The notes below the pieces were generated by a model. It was given only the letters and a program-made list of their open reading frames with translations. It was not told the DNA's origin and searched no databases. Below, piece by piece: positions 37,940 through 47,044 of a DNA stretch of 64,000 bases. Position 1 is the stretch's first letter. Each line of letters opens with the position of its first letter. A program made the translations under genes and the position numbers. Source of the DNA: Fluviispira sanaruensis (GTDB lineage: Bacteria; Bdellovibrionota_B; Oligoflexia; Silvanigrellales; Silvanigrellaceae); NCBI RefSeq assembly GCF_004295685.1, contig NZ_AP019368.1, positions 1,244,364 to 1,308,363 of the forward strand, written 5' to 3'.

Positions 37940-39877
37940 GTGAACGATAAGAATTTAATGAGAAAAGACAAATTGAGCCAAACTCCTTACTTAAGTTTCG
38001 CAGGCTTTAAGCGAGTGCGTCCGTTTTTTCTTCCGCTGTTTCTTATGCCTCTCATTGTTGGTTGCCAAAGTGGTACCTATGAAAACTCAATAACATTGAA
38101 ATTAAATCACGAAAAAACACGGATTGTGAACTCATCTCCGCAACAAACCGATAATATATCTAATGAAAAAGATGCAAGTGATTCTGAGCAAAGAAATTCC
38201 GTAAAAAATAACCCGCCAGGTCTAAGAAAACAAAATGACCCGGTAAAATCACCTGCAGTTGCTAATCAAAAAGCAAAAATTACGGCAAATCTTCCAAATA
38301 TTAAGGCAAGTAATGAAGATGATAGCCTATTGATAGAAACTTCAGCACTGAATTCCGAAGAAATTGACGATCAAGAAAATCTTATTCTCAATTCCACCGA
38401 CGAAGCTTTGTCCACCGATATCCCAATGGGCGGTCAAAATCCAAATGATACAAACTCCGCAAATGCCAATGAAGACAGTGCACTGTTGTGCCAGGACAGT
38501 GTTTACTATGCTTCCTGGCAAGATCAATTCGATAGAATTTGGCTCGAAGAAAATGGCAAAAACTACAAAACCAATGCCAGTCGCATTAAAGCTTTGACTC
38601 AAGCACGGACGAATCGTTTTATCCAAATTGCTTATCCAACCATTGACCGGCTTGAGTTCGACTTTCCGATCGTGATCAATGCTCAAGTCCTGCAGTGGAT
38701 AAACTATTTTCGCGGTCCAGGACGCAAAAGTTTTGTCGTCTGGCTGAAACGCAGTCGATCCGTGATTCCTGAGATGGAAAGCACGCTGGAATTGCATGGT
38801 TTACCTAAGGATCTCGTCTATCTTTCTATGATTGAATCTGGTTACAGCCCAAAGGCTTTGAGTTCAGCAGGAGCGGTGGGGCTCTGGCAATTTATGCCTG
38901 CAACGGGGCGTGAGTATGGACTTAAAATCAATGATTACGTCGATGAACGGCGCAATATTAAAAAATCAACCAAAGCAGCTGCGAGATATTTAACTAAACT
39001 TTATAACATGTTTGGCGGCTGGCATTTGGCAACAGCAAGCTACAATGTTGGTCCCGGACGTGTGCAGAAGACATTAAGAAATTATGGGGAAGACTCGTCT
39101 TTCTTTGAACTCACCTCGATGGGGGTTGTCAATCGAGAAACAGCGGATTACGTGCCAAAATTAATAGCTGCGATGATTATTTCTAAGAACCCAGATAAAT
39201 TTGGTTTTGATATCACCTCAGCTCCCATCCCTGCGCAGACGAAATCAATTGAGCTGGCACGTTCTATTTCGCTGAGTGATTTAGCTCGTTCTTTAAATGT
39301 AGATAAGAATGTCCTCGAATCACTTAACCCAGAATTGCGCTTAGGCATAACACCGCCTCCGCATGCCACTTCGGGTGGTAAATTCGAACTCGAAGTGCCC
39401 GCTAGCAAATACGATATGGCATTGGCTTCCATCGATATGTTGCCCAATGCTCCAACCCAATACATGCTGGCAGCCAAAATCAGACGACGGGAATCGGTGG
39501 CTTCATTTGCGGCGCGTTACAGAATAAAAACAGCTGTGGTGCTGAGTGCCAATTCTCATCTAAAAGCCAATTCCAATCTACACAAAGGGCAAGTGGTCTA
39601 TATTCCTGTTGCTTTAGGAACAGGGCAGTATGCGCGCCTTGCTTCAAACAAATATTCCAGTGGCATTCAGAGTCAAAGCCGCAAACACAAAAAGCAATTG
39701 CTCAGTAAAAATAAAGGTGGCAAAAAATCGCTTACCAATTCTAACGTAAAAAAGAAGAAGATTGTACTAAAAGGCAAGAAAAATGGCCACCCAATTGCGC
39801 TGAAAAAGAAACATAGCAATACTAAAAAAGTAGCTACTTCAGGACAAAAAAGAAAACAACAGAACAGCGTCCGTTGA
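37940..39877 (+). CDS. mltD: MltD-like membrane-bound lytic transglycosylase with LysM-like repeats
   Basis: About 645 aa; start GTG 37940 (GGAGC upstream) or ATG 37958. The lipoprotein signal ends LMPLIVGC. A long polar linker with many N, D, S and T residues covers roughly 40-200. The SLT domain shows the catalytic glutamate in SMIESGYSPKALS, then GAVGLWQFMPATGREYGL, DERRN and HLATASYNVGPGRV. Two LysM-like segments (SLSDLARSLNV... and SVASFAARYRI...) follow for glycan binding. The last about 60 residues are extremely lysine-rich. It cleaves peptidoglycan from the inner face of the outer membrane. Gene lies just before tRNA-Ser. Confidence 0.9.
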   Translation: MNDKNLMRKDKLSQTPYLSFAGFKRVRPFFLPLFLMPLIVGCQSGTYENSITLKLNHEKTRIVNSSPQQTDNISNEKDASDSEQRNSVKNNPPGLRKQNDPVKSPAVANQKAKITANLPNIKASNEDDSLLIETSALNSEEIDDQENLILNSTDEALSTDIPMGGQNPNDTNSANANEDSALLCQDSVYYASWQDQFDRIWLEENGKNYKTNASRIKALTQARTNRFIQIAYPTIDRLEFDFPIVINAQVLQWINYFRGPGRKSFVVWLKRSRSVIPEMESTLELHGLPKDLVYLSMIESGYSPKALSSAGAVGLWQFMPATGREYGLKINDYVDERRNIKKSTKAAARYLTKLYNMFGGWHLATASYNVGPGRVQKTLRNYGEDSSFFELTSMGVVNRETADYVPKLIAAMIISKNPDKFGFDITSAPIPAQTKSIELARSISLSDLARSLNVDKNVLESLNPELRLGITPPPHATSGGKFELEVPASKYDMALASIDMLPNAPTQYMLAAKIRRRESVASFAARYRIKTAVVLSANSHLKANSNLHKGQVVYIPVALGTGQYARLASNKYSSGIQSQSRKHKKQLLSKNKGGKKSLTNSNVKKKKIVLKGKKNGHPIALKKKHSNTKKVATSGQKRKQQNSVR

Positions 39878-39916
39878 TTTTTATTTGTAAAGTATGCTAG
39901 AGAGTCAAAACCGGTT

Positions 39917-40006
39917 GGAGAGCTGGCAGAGTGGTTGAATGTACCTGATTCGAAATCAGGCGTGCTCGCAAGGGTACCGGGGGTTCGAATCCCCCGCTCT
40001 CCGCCA
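39917..40006 (+). tRNA. tRNA-Ser (anticodon CGA)
   Basis: 90 nt including an encoded CCA. The acceptor stem pairs GGAGAGC with GCTCTCC. The anticodon stem CCTGA/TCAGG holds the loop TTCGAAA with anticodon CGA at 39951-39953, reading UCG. A variable arm (CGTGCTCGCAAGGGTACC region) identifies a class II serine tRNA. The T arm is GGGGG-TTCGAAT-CCCCC. A 7-bp satellite begins eight bases after the tRNA. Confidence 0.97.
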
Positions 40007-40013
40007 TTTTTAT

Positions 40014-40083
40014 TATCAAATATCAAATATCAAATATCAAATATCAAATATCAAATATCAAATATCAAATATCAAATATCAAA
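40014..40083 (+). repeat. Ten tandem copies of the 7-mer TATCAAA
   Basis: Ten exact head-to-tail copies of TATCAAA lie directly downstream of the tRNA-Ser gene. There is no coding role. Copy number of such satellites varies by slippage; the AT-rich composition could also promote duplex opening. It marks the border between the core genes on the left and the decayed accessory region on the right. Confidence 0.98.
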
Positions 40084-40114
40084 ACCTAAAACCAAACTCA
40101 TCCATATTCAAATT

Positions 40115-40405
40115 GGTTCTGCCGCAGAAATAAATTAATTAAAATTTATTCATATAAATTAATTCAATCGTCGACTGCTAGAAGCAATTATCCAGTTAGG
40201 AAGCAAAATTGTTCTCAAATAGGTTTATTGTAAAGTGTTTTATGCTAACCTTTTCTAAGCATGGGATGAAGTTCTTTTCCACATAAAGTAGCTCTTGCAA
40301 ATTTGAGAGATTTAAACTACAATATGGACTTACACATCTTTTTTAAAAATCGATGGTCTTGTTCTATTATGTTGTTTTGATATTTATTTTGACTTATTTT
40401 GGTCT
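40115..40405 (-). pseudogene. IS6-family transposase remnant (C-terminal part) with one IS end
   Basis: Reading leftward from about 40405, the codons give NNIIEQDHRFLKKMCKSIL, a stop, then FKSLKFARATLCGKEL, ending at the stop 40245-40247. This is the conserved C-terminus of IS6/IS26-type transposases (EQDHR...GFKSF..AR.TL.G.E). The stop replaces the usual glycine position. At 40115-40130 GGTTCTGCCGCAGAAA resembles the IS6 terminal repeat. The N-terminal two thirds are absent. Confidence 0.7.
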
Positions 40406-40517
40406 GAAATTTTTTTATAGTAACGATTTATTTTATATTATGTAAAATTAATTCATAATTAAAGCAATACCGAAGTTAGAAAACTAGGTATTTCTTTAAA
40501 TAAATATATATATAAGG

Positions 40518-40877
40518 GTGAAAGTTATAAAAAAATTTATCCAGAAAGACGTTATTCTCATTGTCTTTCACACAATACTATTTACAGCTATTTTGTTTTA
40601 CCAAGAAGAAATATATGCGGAATTTATGACTACTAAATTTTTTAAACTTCTCGCTTGGTATGCTATCATTTTTTATTTTTTGTTTTCAAAAAGATTTACT
40701 ACTACTTTTATATCTTTAGCTTTTTATTTCTTCGCTGTAGGTGGATTTAATTATAAAATGTATATTTTAAATGAATATTATAGTTCAAGCATAGATAAAA
40801 TATGTATATTTTTAGTAATATTTATAGCTTATTTGCATTTATACAGATACAGAAAAATTAATAAATTAATAAATTAA
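40518..40877 (+). CDS. Small hypothetical membrane protein
   Basis: 119 aa, start GTG at 40518 in a weak context (AAGG immediately upstream). It has three or four hydrophobic stretches (around 13-28, 41-57, 62-78, 92-107) and no recognisable motif. It lies next to IS6 debris and ends before a strong hairpin at 40933-40968. It might be accessory cargo or a degraded remnant; no function can be given. Confidence 0.45.
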   Translation: MKVIKKFIQKDVILIVFHTILFTAILFYQEEIYAEFMTTKFFKLLAWYAIIFYFLFSKRFTTTFISLAFYFFAVGGFNYKMYILNEYYSSSIDKICIFLVIFIAYLHLYRYRKINKLIN

Positions 40878-40932
40878 TTGAGTTTTGATTTTATCTCTTG
40901 TGACAAACATATGTGTTCTCATAGGGCATGAA

Positions 40933-40968
40933 AAGAAGGGTTGACTCTGCAAAGCGTCAGCTCTTCTT
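40933..40968. terminator. Bidirectional terminator-like hairpin
   Basis: AAGAAGGGTTGAC (40933-40945) pairs with GTCAGCTCTTCTT (40956-40968), 11 of 13 positions plus wobble pairs, over a 10-nt loop. It lies between the rightward membrane-protein gene and the leftward HTH gene, the expected place for a shared terminator, with an AT-rich tail on both sides. Confidence 0.6.
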
Positions 40969-40994
40969 GATAAATTAAAACAACTCATAATCTC

Positions 40995-41294
40995 TCACGC
41001 TGTTTTATTTTTGGATTTTGGAACAAAAGTTAATTTGATATCATAGTCCATAGCGCCCAGAATTTCTTGAAATTTTGAAAGCCCCGCTTCGCTTGTTCCG
41101 TACTCGTAAGCTGTTAATGATCTGCGTGACGTTTTCCCCATCCGTTCAATAACATTTTCTTGCGATAAATCGCTAAATGTACGCAATCTGTGAATAGCAA
41201 AACCCGAAACTTCTTTTATTTTATCTGTTGCAATATCAAAAGAGACCACGCTAGTGGGAATAACTGTGAGATCTTTTTTTGGTTCGTTGCCCAT
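40995..41294 (-). CDS. Cro/C1-type helix-turn-helix regulator
   Basis: 99 aa. After a roughly 30-residue lead comes a helix-turn-helix of the XRE type: IHRLRTFSDLSQENVIERMG, then SRRSLTAYEYGTS, which fit helices 1-4 of Cro/C1 domains. There is no sensor domain, so it may be an antitoxin-like or mobile-element repressor. No toxin partner is seen: the downstream side (leftward) holds the hairpin and the opposing membrane-protein gene. The start ATG at 41294 lies in an AT-rich upstream region likely to hold its own promoter. Confidence 0.75.
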   Translation of the reverse strand: MGNEPKKDLTVIPTSVVSFDIATDKIKEVSGFAIHRLRTFSDLSQENVIERMGKTSRRSLTAYEYGTSEAGLSKFQEILGAMDYDIKLTFVPKSKNKTA

Positions 41295-41557
41295 TTAAAA
41301 GAACGCATTCAATGTCTTTAGGGAGAACTATTCTTACTTTCGTTCTCAGTTAGGCGTAAGTGAATATAATATAACGATCTGTTTCAATTTATGTTTTTAC
41401 TCTTTCAAGAATTTCAAACTCACTTTGCTTTGGCTCCACCATGTGCCTTTCCTCCACAGACTGAGAGTAACAAATAGACTTTCGATTTTATTAAAAAATG
41501 GAACTTGGTGGGAATAAGGAGCAAGTGATTTTAACAAATAAGAACAAGCATCTTTTT

Positions 41558-41700
41558 TATTTAAGAAATTCAATATTACTTTTAATTATCTTTTGATCTT
41601 CTTCGCTAAGTTTTTTGAAGTTTCTATATAGAGCTTCTGCATCAGCTTCTATAAATGCCTGTGTTACATTAAGAAACCATAGTTTGTGTTCGATAAAAAT
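41558..41700 (-). other. Open fragment without clear start
   Basis: In the 527-bp gap after the HTH gene, the minus strand reads a plausible 45-codon stretch (WFLNVTQAFIEADAEALYRN, then LSEEDQKIIKSNIEFLK and a stop). No start codon or ribosome site is visible. It could be a gene remnant. The rest of the gap shows nothing identifiable. Confidence 0.3.
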
Positions 41701-41821
41701 AATATATATTGACTTGATAGCCTATCATAACCTTAATTTGATTTAATTAATTATTTTATATAAACTAAAAAAGTTGATTTATAATAAATCAATAACACTT
41801 CTTTATCGGAAAGGAATTATT

Positions 41822-42187
41822 ATGCTTAAAAAAGTATTTCTAATATTATCTACGATAATATCGATACCAGTATTATCCAGTGAGTCCAAAGTGCCATTAA
41901 CAACTACTTACGTATTTTGTTCTCCTTATAATGATCGACCTAATTGGAGATGGGCAGTTGATTCAAATAATAATTATGTAACGGCAAGTGGTTATTGGAA
42001 AATAATTCACTACGCCGTAAAAGCAAAAAATGTTCCGAATTGTAAGCCATTTTCATATGTTTTTGTTATAACTCCGAGTGAATTTAATAGAGTTTCAAGT
42101 TTTTGTAAAAATGCTGAGTATACTCAGCCTGCTGACCACTCTACTTCGTCATGGTTTGCTTTTTCAGTAGATGGTCGTTCAACTTAG
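41822..42187 (+). CDS. Distant member of the secreted-protein family, copy E
   Basis: 121 aa from ATG 41822 (AAAGGAATT upstream). The signal peptide is about 20 residues. The mature part has YVFCSPYNDRPNWRWAVDSN, then ASGYWK, a second cysteine region SSFCKNAEYTQPADHSTSSW and a final FAFSVDG. This keeps the order and spacing of the tandem family near 20-25 kb (YCA..W.W, TGEW, C..EF..YKYAQPAD..GW.LFG) while the sequence has diverged. It lies between IS6-like ends, away from the main cluster. Function unknown. Confidence 0.65.
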   Translation: MLKKVFLILSTIISIPVLSSESKVPLTTTYVFCSPYNDRPNWRWAVDSNNNYVTASGYWKIIHYAVKAKNVPNCKPFSYVFVITPSEFNRVSSFCKNAEYTQPADHSTSSWFAFSVDGRST

Positions 42188-42307
42188 AGAAGGAGAGTTG
42201 TTTCTTAAAAAAGCGACAGTTTAGTTTCAAATATATAGAAGCAAAGTATATAATTTAAAAAATAATTTACATTGAATCACAAATTATTTATATTATTTGA
42301 TTTTATT

Positions 42308-42327
42308 GGTTCTGTTGCAACAGAACC
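42308..42327. repeat. 20-bp perfect palindrome of two IS6-type ends
   Basis: GGTTCTGTTG-CAACAGAACC reads the same on both strands. Each half equals the outer end of IS6/IS431-type terminal repeats (GGTTCTGTTGCAA). It may be two ends fused head to head after deletion of an element. The right half is in inverted orientation to the IS6-like end at 40115. Confidence 0.6.
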
Positions 42328-42511
42328 TTTCGTGGTCCATGAATTCCTTTTCCTGCAAAAGGAAGCACCTTGTGTAAATCATTTTTGGCTAAACAGAGTG
42401 GTTTTGGGTTCTAAGAAAGTTTTTTAACCTCACTTCTATCGTAGGATCAGTTTTAATGAGTTTGTTCTTCAAAGCCTAACTAAATAACACTCTCTTTGGA
42501 AAATAATAAAT

Positions 42512-43131
42512 GGCTCAAAAACATTACCTGTGCAAAGGATTTTAAACTTAAGCGGATTTTATCCTCAAAATTATTCCCTTACAGAAGTTATAAATTGGGT
42601 AAATGGAAAAAAAGATCCAAAATTTTCATGGACTAGACAACCAGGTGAAGAGCGCTGGGATTTAAAAAAAAATAAAATAATAAAAAATGAAAACTAAGAT
42701 GAAATTATAAAATTAATTACAAATGAAGTTAGCTTAGGGAAAGAAATAGAGCCAAAATTAAATAACTATAATGGCATTTTATTTTTAGGAGCTTCCTTAT
42801 TTGGAGTCCGAAAAAGGCTGAAATTTTTGAATACTATGATTGAAAAACAAAAAATATTTCCAAGTGTAACTTACTTAATTGGAGGTGAAAGAACTCTTTC
42901 TGATAAGACTTGGGAAAGAGAACAGCTATATAATAAAAAAAATGGAATCATTTCATTTAGAAATGATTATAAAATTCTAAGGAATCCTATTGAAATAAGA
43001 GATGCGCGTGAAATGTTAAAGCTCGTTTTTTCTCAGTCGCTGCACCCAAAATTGAATTTGTACTATTAAATGCAAATGAGCTCATGCGCATTACACTTGG
43101 GGATGCAATTATAGACATGGACTCACATTAA
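42512..43131 (+). pseudogene. Broken gene of unknown function
   Basis: A coherent reading starts at 42512 with NLSGFYPQNYSLTEVINWVN and WTRQPGEERWDL. It meets a stop at 42694, continues with GILFLGASLFGVRKRL and VTYLIGGERTLSDKTWERE, then needs a -1/+2 shift near 43035 to end VLLNANELMRITLGDAIIDM at 43131. The hydrophobic-strand-plus-GG pattern is loosely like DUF218/YdcF proteins, but I do not assert the family. One stop and one frameshift make it non-functional. Sequence between 43132 and 43524 shows nothing recognisable. Confidence 0.55.
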
Positions 43132-43524
43132 ATTCGATTGAAAAAGAACAGTTAATGTGAGATTTTGGACAGGTAGGGAAAATAAGTTATAAAGAATAAA
43201 ATACTCTAATTAATTCTATAGCAAGACACATATCATACATACACCGTTTAAAGCTGTGTCGTCATCATTAAAGCGTTATTTTCACTGCTTGTAATAAGTC
43301 CAAGAATGAATTGCTCTGTTGGACATTAATAAAAGTTACTCCAATTACCCCAATGAGTTTTTGTTTCAGCGTGTGCAATCGAATTGTCATTACAAACAAA
43401 CATTAAATCATTTGCTGCCGTTTCACAATATTGTCATTTTTTTTAAGATAATTTTTCATTAAGACCACCCTGTCTTTAAATGTTTAAATTTCGACTTATA
43501 CAAGATATTGAAATTTTTTTATTT

Positions 43525-43920
43525 TTATGACTTCAAATACTGTTTCAACAAAGCTCTCTGTTGGCTCTTTTTTTTAAGAATCTCAATAAAATCAGTTAAT
43601 ATATCTTTATCCACTGTTAAAGTTGAAACTGCTCTAGCCAAATGCTTATTTTTCTTTCACAATCGCTCCATTTTAGCTAGAATTTCTTTCATATTATTCT
43701 TTAATTTTATTGCACTTTCAGTCATACTCAAGCGCCTTTTCCAGCTATACAAAGTAACAGGGTGGATCTAGTGTTCACTGGAAGTACTGATAAACTCAAC
43801 CCCAAATTGAAATGTTCCTCTTATATTGCACGTTTTACATGGTACCCGAATCTCCTACGTGGCTCTGCTAACTTGTTCATTGACACCCCTCTTCTTAGTG
43901 AAAAAGTGTCAACTTGAAAT
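43525..43920 (-). pseudogene. IS3-like transposase OrfA remnant
   Basis: Reading leftward, the frame gives IHPVTLYSWKRRLSMTESAI, an internal stop after MKEILAKMERL, then NKHLARAVSTLTVDKDILTD and a stop at 43525. The helix-turn-helix (HPVTLYSWKRR) followed by a leucine-zipper-like stretch is the layout of IS3-family OrfA. Further stops lie upstream. The element end at about 43905-43920 carries AAGTTGACACTTTTTCA (read on the minus strand), which also occurs at 61292. OrfB is absent. The 160 bp from 43921 to 44080 hold nothing identifiable. Confidence 0.6.
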
Positions 43921-44080
43921 GAGGGTTATGATCATAAAGTATAAATATTTACAGCACATTTTTAACATACATGATTTTTTCTGCTTCTATGTATTTTTAT
44001 TATAATTAAAAACCTAGCTAGGTTTGGTAAATATCGTGCTCTTGCTCAGGATAGGTCGGAACCCCAACAGAGCCTATTAT

Positions 44081-46237
44081 TTATTTTGACAAATTATATC
44101 TTGAAACTATTAATTGTTTCAAATTAAAATCTGTTCCAACTGCATATATTTTATTGTCAGTTGTAAAATCAAAATCATACCATAATTTATTTTTAATATT
44201 TAATGGATCAGAATAAATACCATTTTTAGCAAATGTTTGATCAGGATTTCCATCTGTTTTTATTTTAATAAAAGCAGCTTCAGCTACTTTGTTTATTCCT
44301 ACTACACCTACACCAAACAAGGATCCATCATTCAAAGTTTTTATATTTGATAAGAATATAAAATTATAATCACTGTTTTTAAATAAATTTTTAATATTTG
44401 TTCTATAATCTGTGTCTAATAATCCTGAGCTGTTTATTTTAGAAATATAATCGCTATTAGCAGTATTTATGCTATATATAATAGAAGCATCTGTCCCTTC
44501 AGCTAAATAAGAACTATAGACATATTTTGATGAAAATGAAGCTATTATATTTTCCTTATAAATACCATTATTCGCAAATGTAGTATCAATTGAACCATCT
44601 GCGTTATTCTTTGTAATAATAATTTGATCGACTGGATTTTTTGTATATGAACTGCTAGCTAAAGAATTGTCTTTTAAAACAATAAAATTGTTAATTAGGC
44701 TGTTTATATATGGCAAAGTAATATAGTTTACAACTCCATTTTTGCCAAAAGAGCTATCTATCGCCCCATTCGCAAAAAACTTAACATAATAACCATTATT
44801 ATCAGCACCGGTGGCTTCGGTACTTGCTCCAATTTGTAAAATAAAATTATTATTTGGAAGTAATTTTAAATTATGTGACCGATAAAATTCCTTTCCCAAG
44901 AGATATGTCACCTTACCTTGAATACCAAATGAGGTATCCAATTCGCCGGCTGGTGTATATTTAGCTAAAATTATTGATGAATTATTAGAGGCGTAAGCTA
45001 TTATTGAAGTATTGTCATTTAGGGCGATATGAGTCATATTTTCTAAACTATTTTCAGGTTTAGGATCGGGAAATGGAAAACCTAATTCGGAAGCGCTTTT
45101 AATTGAACTTGCTGATGGATTACGTGGGTCTAATTTTCCAAAGTTAAATGTAACCTCATTATTACTACTAAATAAAGCAGAAATAACAGGTTCATTTTTT
45201 GAACTTAATGTTATTTTACTCTTAATCCAATCAATTTTTGTTAAATTTTTACTAAAAATTCCATTATTTCCAAAAGATTTATCTAAACTAAATGTGTAAC
45301 TATTATTTACTTGAGTATTGACTTCCATAAACAGATAGGAGGAAATTAAATTATTTGATAAATGGTTTTCAAAAATAAAAGCCCATGAATTATTTGTATA
45401 TTGACCAAAGTTATTAATTACTCCAAATTTAAAATTAGAGCAATCAAATACAGTTTTGCTATCGATAATTGAGGTATTATAAATAAAGTCAATATTTTTC
45501 CAATCTGTTGAAATTTCGCTTGGTAGAGAGCTTCTTAATATTAATTTACAGGAAGTAAAATTACCTGCAGAACCATATAAAGTAAGTGTTGCAGGAGAAT
45601 TATTAATTCGATCTACACTATATAAACTTAAATTAGAGAGTATTGGAACTGGGACTCCTGAAACAGACACGGGAATAGGTTTAGCGATTGCTTTTATAAT
45701 TGGTAATTGTTGCGCATCATGTTGAGATAGAGCATACTGAATATTAACTTTGGAACCATCTGCATTTGCAGCAATATAATACGAATTATTATTTGGATCC
45801 ATATAAGAAAAAGCAACTGAATTTGGTGCTGTTAAGGAAGGGGAGATGTTTAAAATTAGCATATTAGAATTTACCGCACTGAAAGTAGCACCTCCAATTG
45901 TAATTTCTTTTAATGAAATTTGACAAGTTTTATCTTTAACTAAATCAAAAGTATTTGTAGAACTCGAAACAACAATATCATTCTCATTTAAATCGGAACC
46001 ATCGGGATAAACGGATATGCATTTCACATTAATTTTCATTTGAGAGTATGAATTATCAAAATTAATTCCATTGCTTTGTGAGGATTTCGCACTTTTAAAA
46101 ACAGAAATATTTACTTCCTTAAATTTTAAACTGCCTACACGAGATTCACCTTTGCTTATTTGATCTGGCTTATTGCAAGAATTTACGAGAAATATGCATG
46201 TTATAAATATAAATATTTTTATATGAAAATGACGCAT
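44081..46237 (-). CDS. Lipoprotein with C-terminal delta-60 repeats
   Basis: 718 aa with a lipoprotein signal peptide (lipobox VNSC at about residue 21). The N-terminal half is a beta-rich region of unknown kind. The C-terminal half (about residues 325-715) is a series of delta-60 repeats, seen as LDTSFGIQGKV, IDSSFGKNGVV, IDTTFANNGIY and PDQTFAKNGIY. Such repeats are thought to form a beta-propeller-like surface domain. Probably anchored in the outer membrane. Start ATG 46237 with AAAGGATAT upstream. Function unknown; it stands alone. Confidence 0.8.
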   Translation of the reverse strand: MRHFHIKIFIFITCIFLVNSCNKPDQISKGESRVGSLKFKEVNISVFKSAKSSQSNGINFDNSYSQMKINVKCISVYPDGSDLNENDIVVSSSTNTFDLVKDKTCQISLKEITIGGATFSAVNSNMLILNISPSLTAPNSVAFSYMDPNNNSYYIAANADGSKVNIQYALSQHDAQQLPIIKAIAKPIPVSVSGVPVPILSNLSLYSVDRINNSPATLTLYGSAGNFTSCKLILRSSLPSEISTDWKNIDFIYNTSIIDSKTVFDCSNFKFGVINNFGQYTNNSWAFIFENHLSNNLISSYLFMEVNTQVNNSYTFSLDKSFGNNGIFSKNLTKIDWIKSKITLSSKNEPVISALFSSNNEVTFNFGKLDPRNPSASSIKSASELGFPFPDPKPENSLENMTHIALNDNTSIIAYASNNSSIILAKYTPAGELDTSFGIQGKVTYLLGKEFYRSHNLKLLPNNNFILQIGASTEATGADNNGYYVKFFANGAIDSSFGKNGVVNYITLPYINSLINNFIVLKDNSLASSSYTKNPVDQIIITKNNADGSIDTTFANNGIYKENIIASFSSKYVYSSYLAEGTDASIIYSINTANSDYISKINSSGLLDTDYRTNIKNLFKNSDYNFIFLSNIKTLNDGSLFGVGVVGINKVAEAAFIKIKTDGNPDQTFAKNGIYSDPLNIKNKLWYDFDFTTDNKIYAVGTDFNLKQLIVSRYNLSK

Positions 46238-46464
46238 AAATATATCCTTTTCATTTATGGGTTGAATTAAAGTGAAGGAAAGAAAATATTACAAAATTTG
46301 TTAAGCTGTTTATAGTGTCAATAATTTGAATAAATTGTAATAAAATAATAGAATAATAAAATAAATGTATTCAGTAGTTTTAAATTACAAAATTATGTTA
46401 TTAACAAAAATATTAAGTATTATTTAAGCTATGCTTGCAATGTAGAATAAGATATTTGTTAAGG

Positions 46465-46578
46465 ATGAAAATGTTTAAGAAAAGTTACTTTTTATCACAT
46501 TTTTTATTGCTTGATTTTATACCATTAATGTTTATTATCTTTGAAAAGGAGACGCTTTATTTATATTTTTCCTTTTAA
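46465..46578 (+). other. Possible 37-residue hydrophobic ORF
   Basis: In the 1.1-kb gap after the delta-60 gene an ORF starts at ATG 46465 (or 46471 with AAGGA before it) and codes for a hydrophobic peptide (LSHFLLLDFIPLMFIIFE). Nothing supports expression beyond the ribosome-site-like sequence. It could be a signal-peptide relic. The sequence between it and 47040 contains no recognisable features. Confidence 0.25.
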
Positions 46579-47044
46579 GCATAATTTATATTATGTTTTA
46601 AATTTTAATAAAAGATTAAATAATCTTGTTTTTTAATCATGATTATCAATTAATTTATTTGATAAAATTTATATAGCTGGTTAAGAGTTGAAAAAATTCT
46701 TTTGGATTAAAATTATAAATGTAGTAATATATGAGCCAATAATTCATAAATTAAATCATTCTTACTGCGAATTAAATTTCACGAAAGAGAGTTTTTGAAG
46801 TTGAAAAATATTCGGTACGATTTATTGATTAGACGCAATAAGCATTTTAATAATATTATCTTATGCCATTACAAATTATAATTTTTATGGAAAATAAATA
46901 AAAATTAAATCTAATTCTATATATTTGTTAACTAATTTTTCCTTTCTAATCTGCGGTTTATGTAGCATCAATATCAGAAGAAAAAAGAACGATTAAGTAA
47001 ATGAATTTGAAGTTTTATTATTTTATCGATATTCACAATTATCA

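Noticed and set aside
42308-42327. Perfect 20-bp palindrome read as a transcription terminator or operator
   Set aside because: There is no T-tract, and both halves equal IS6-type ends, so a mobile-element origin is preferred.
43508-43771. 87-codon ORF on the plus strand
   Set aside because: It is the shadow of the IS3-like OrfA remnant on the minus strand, which carries the recognisable helix-turn-helix motif.
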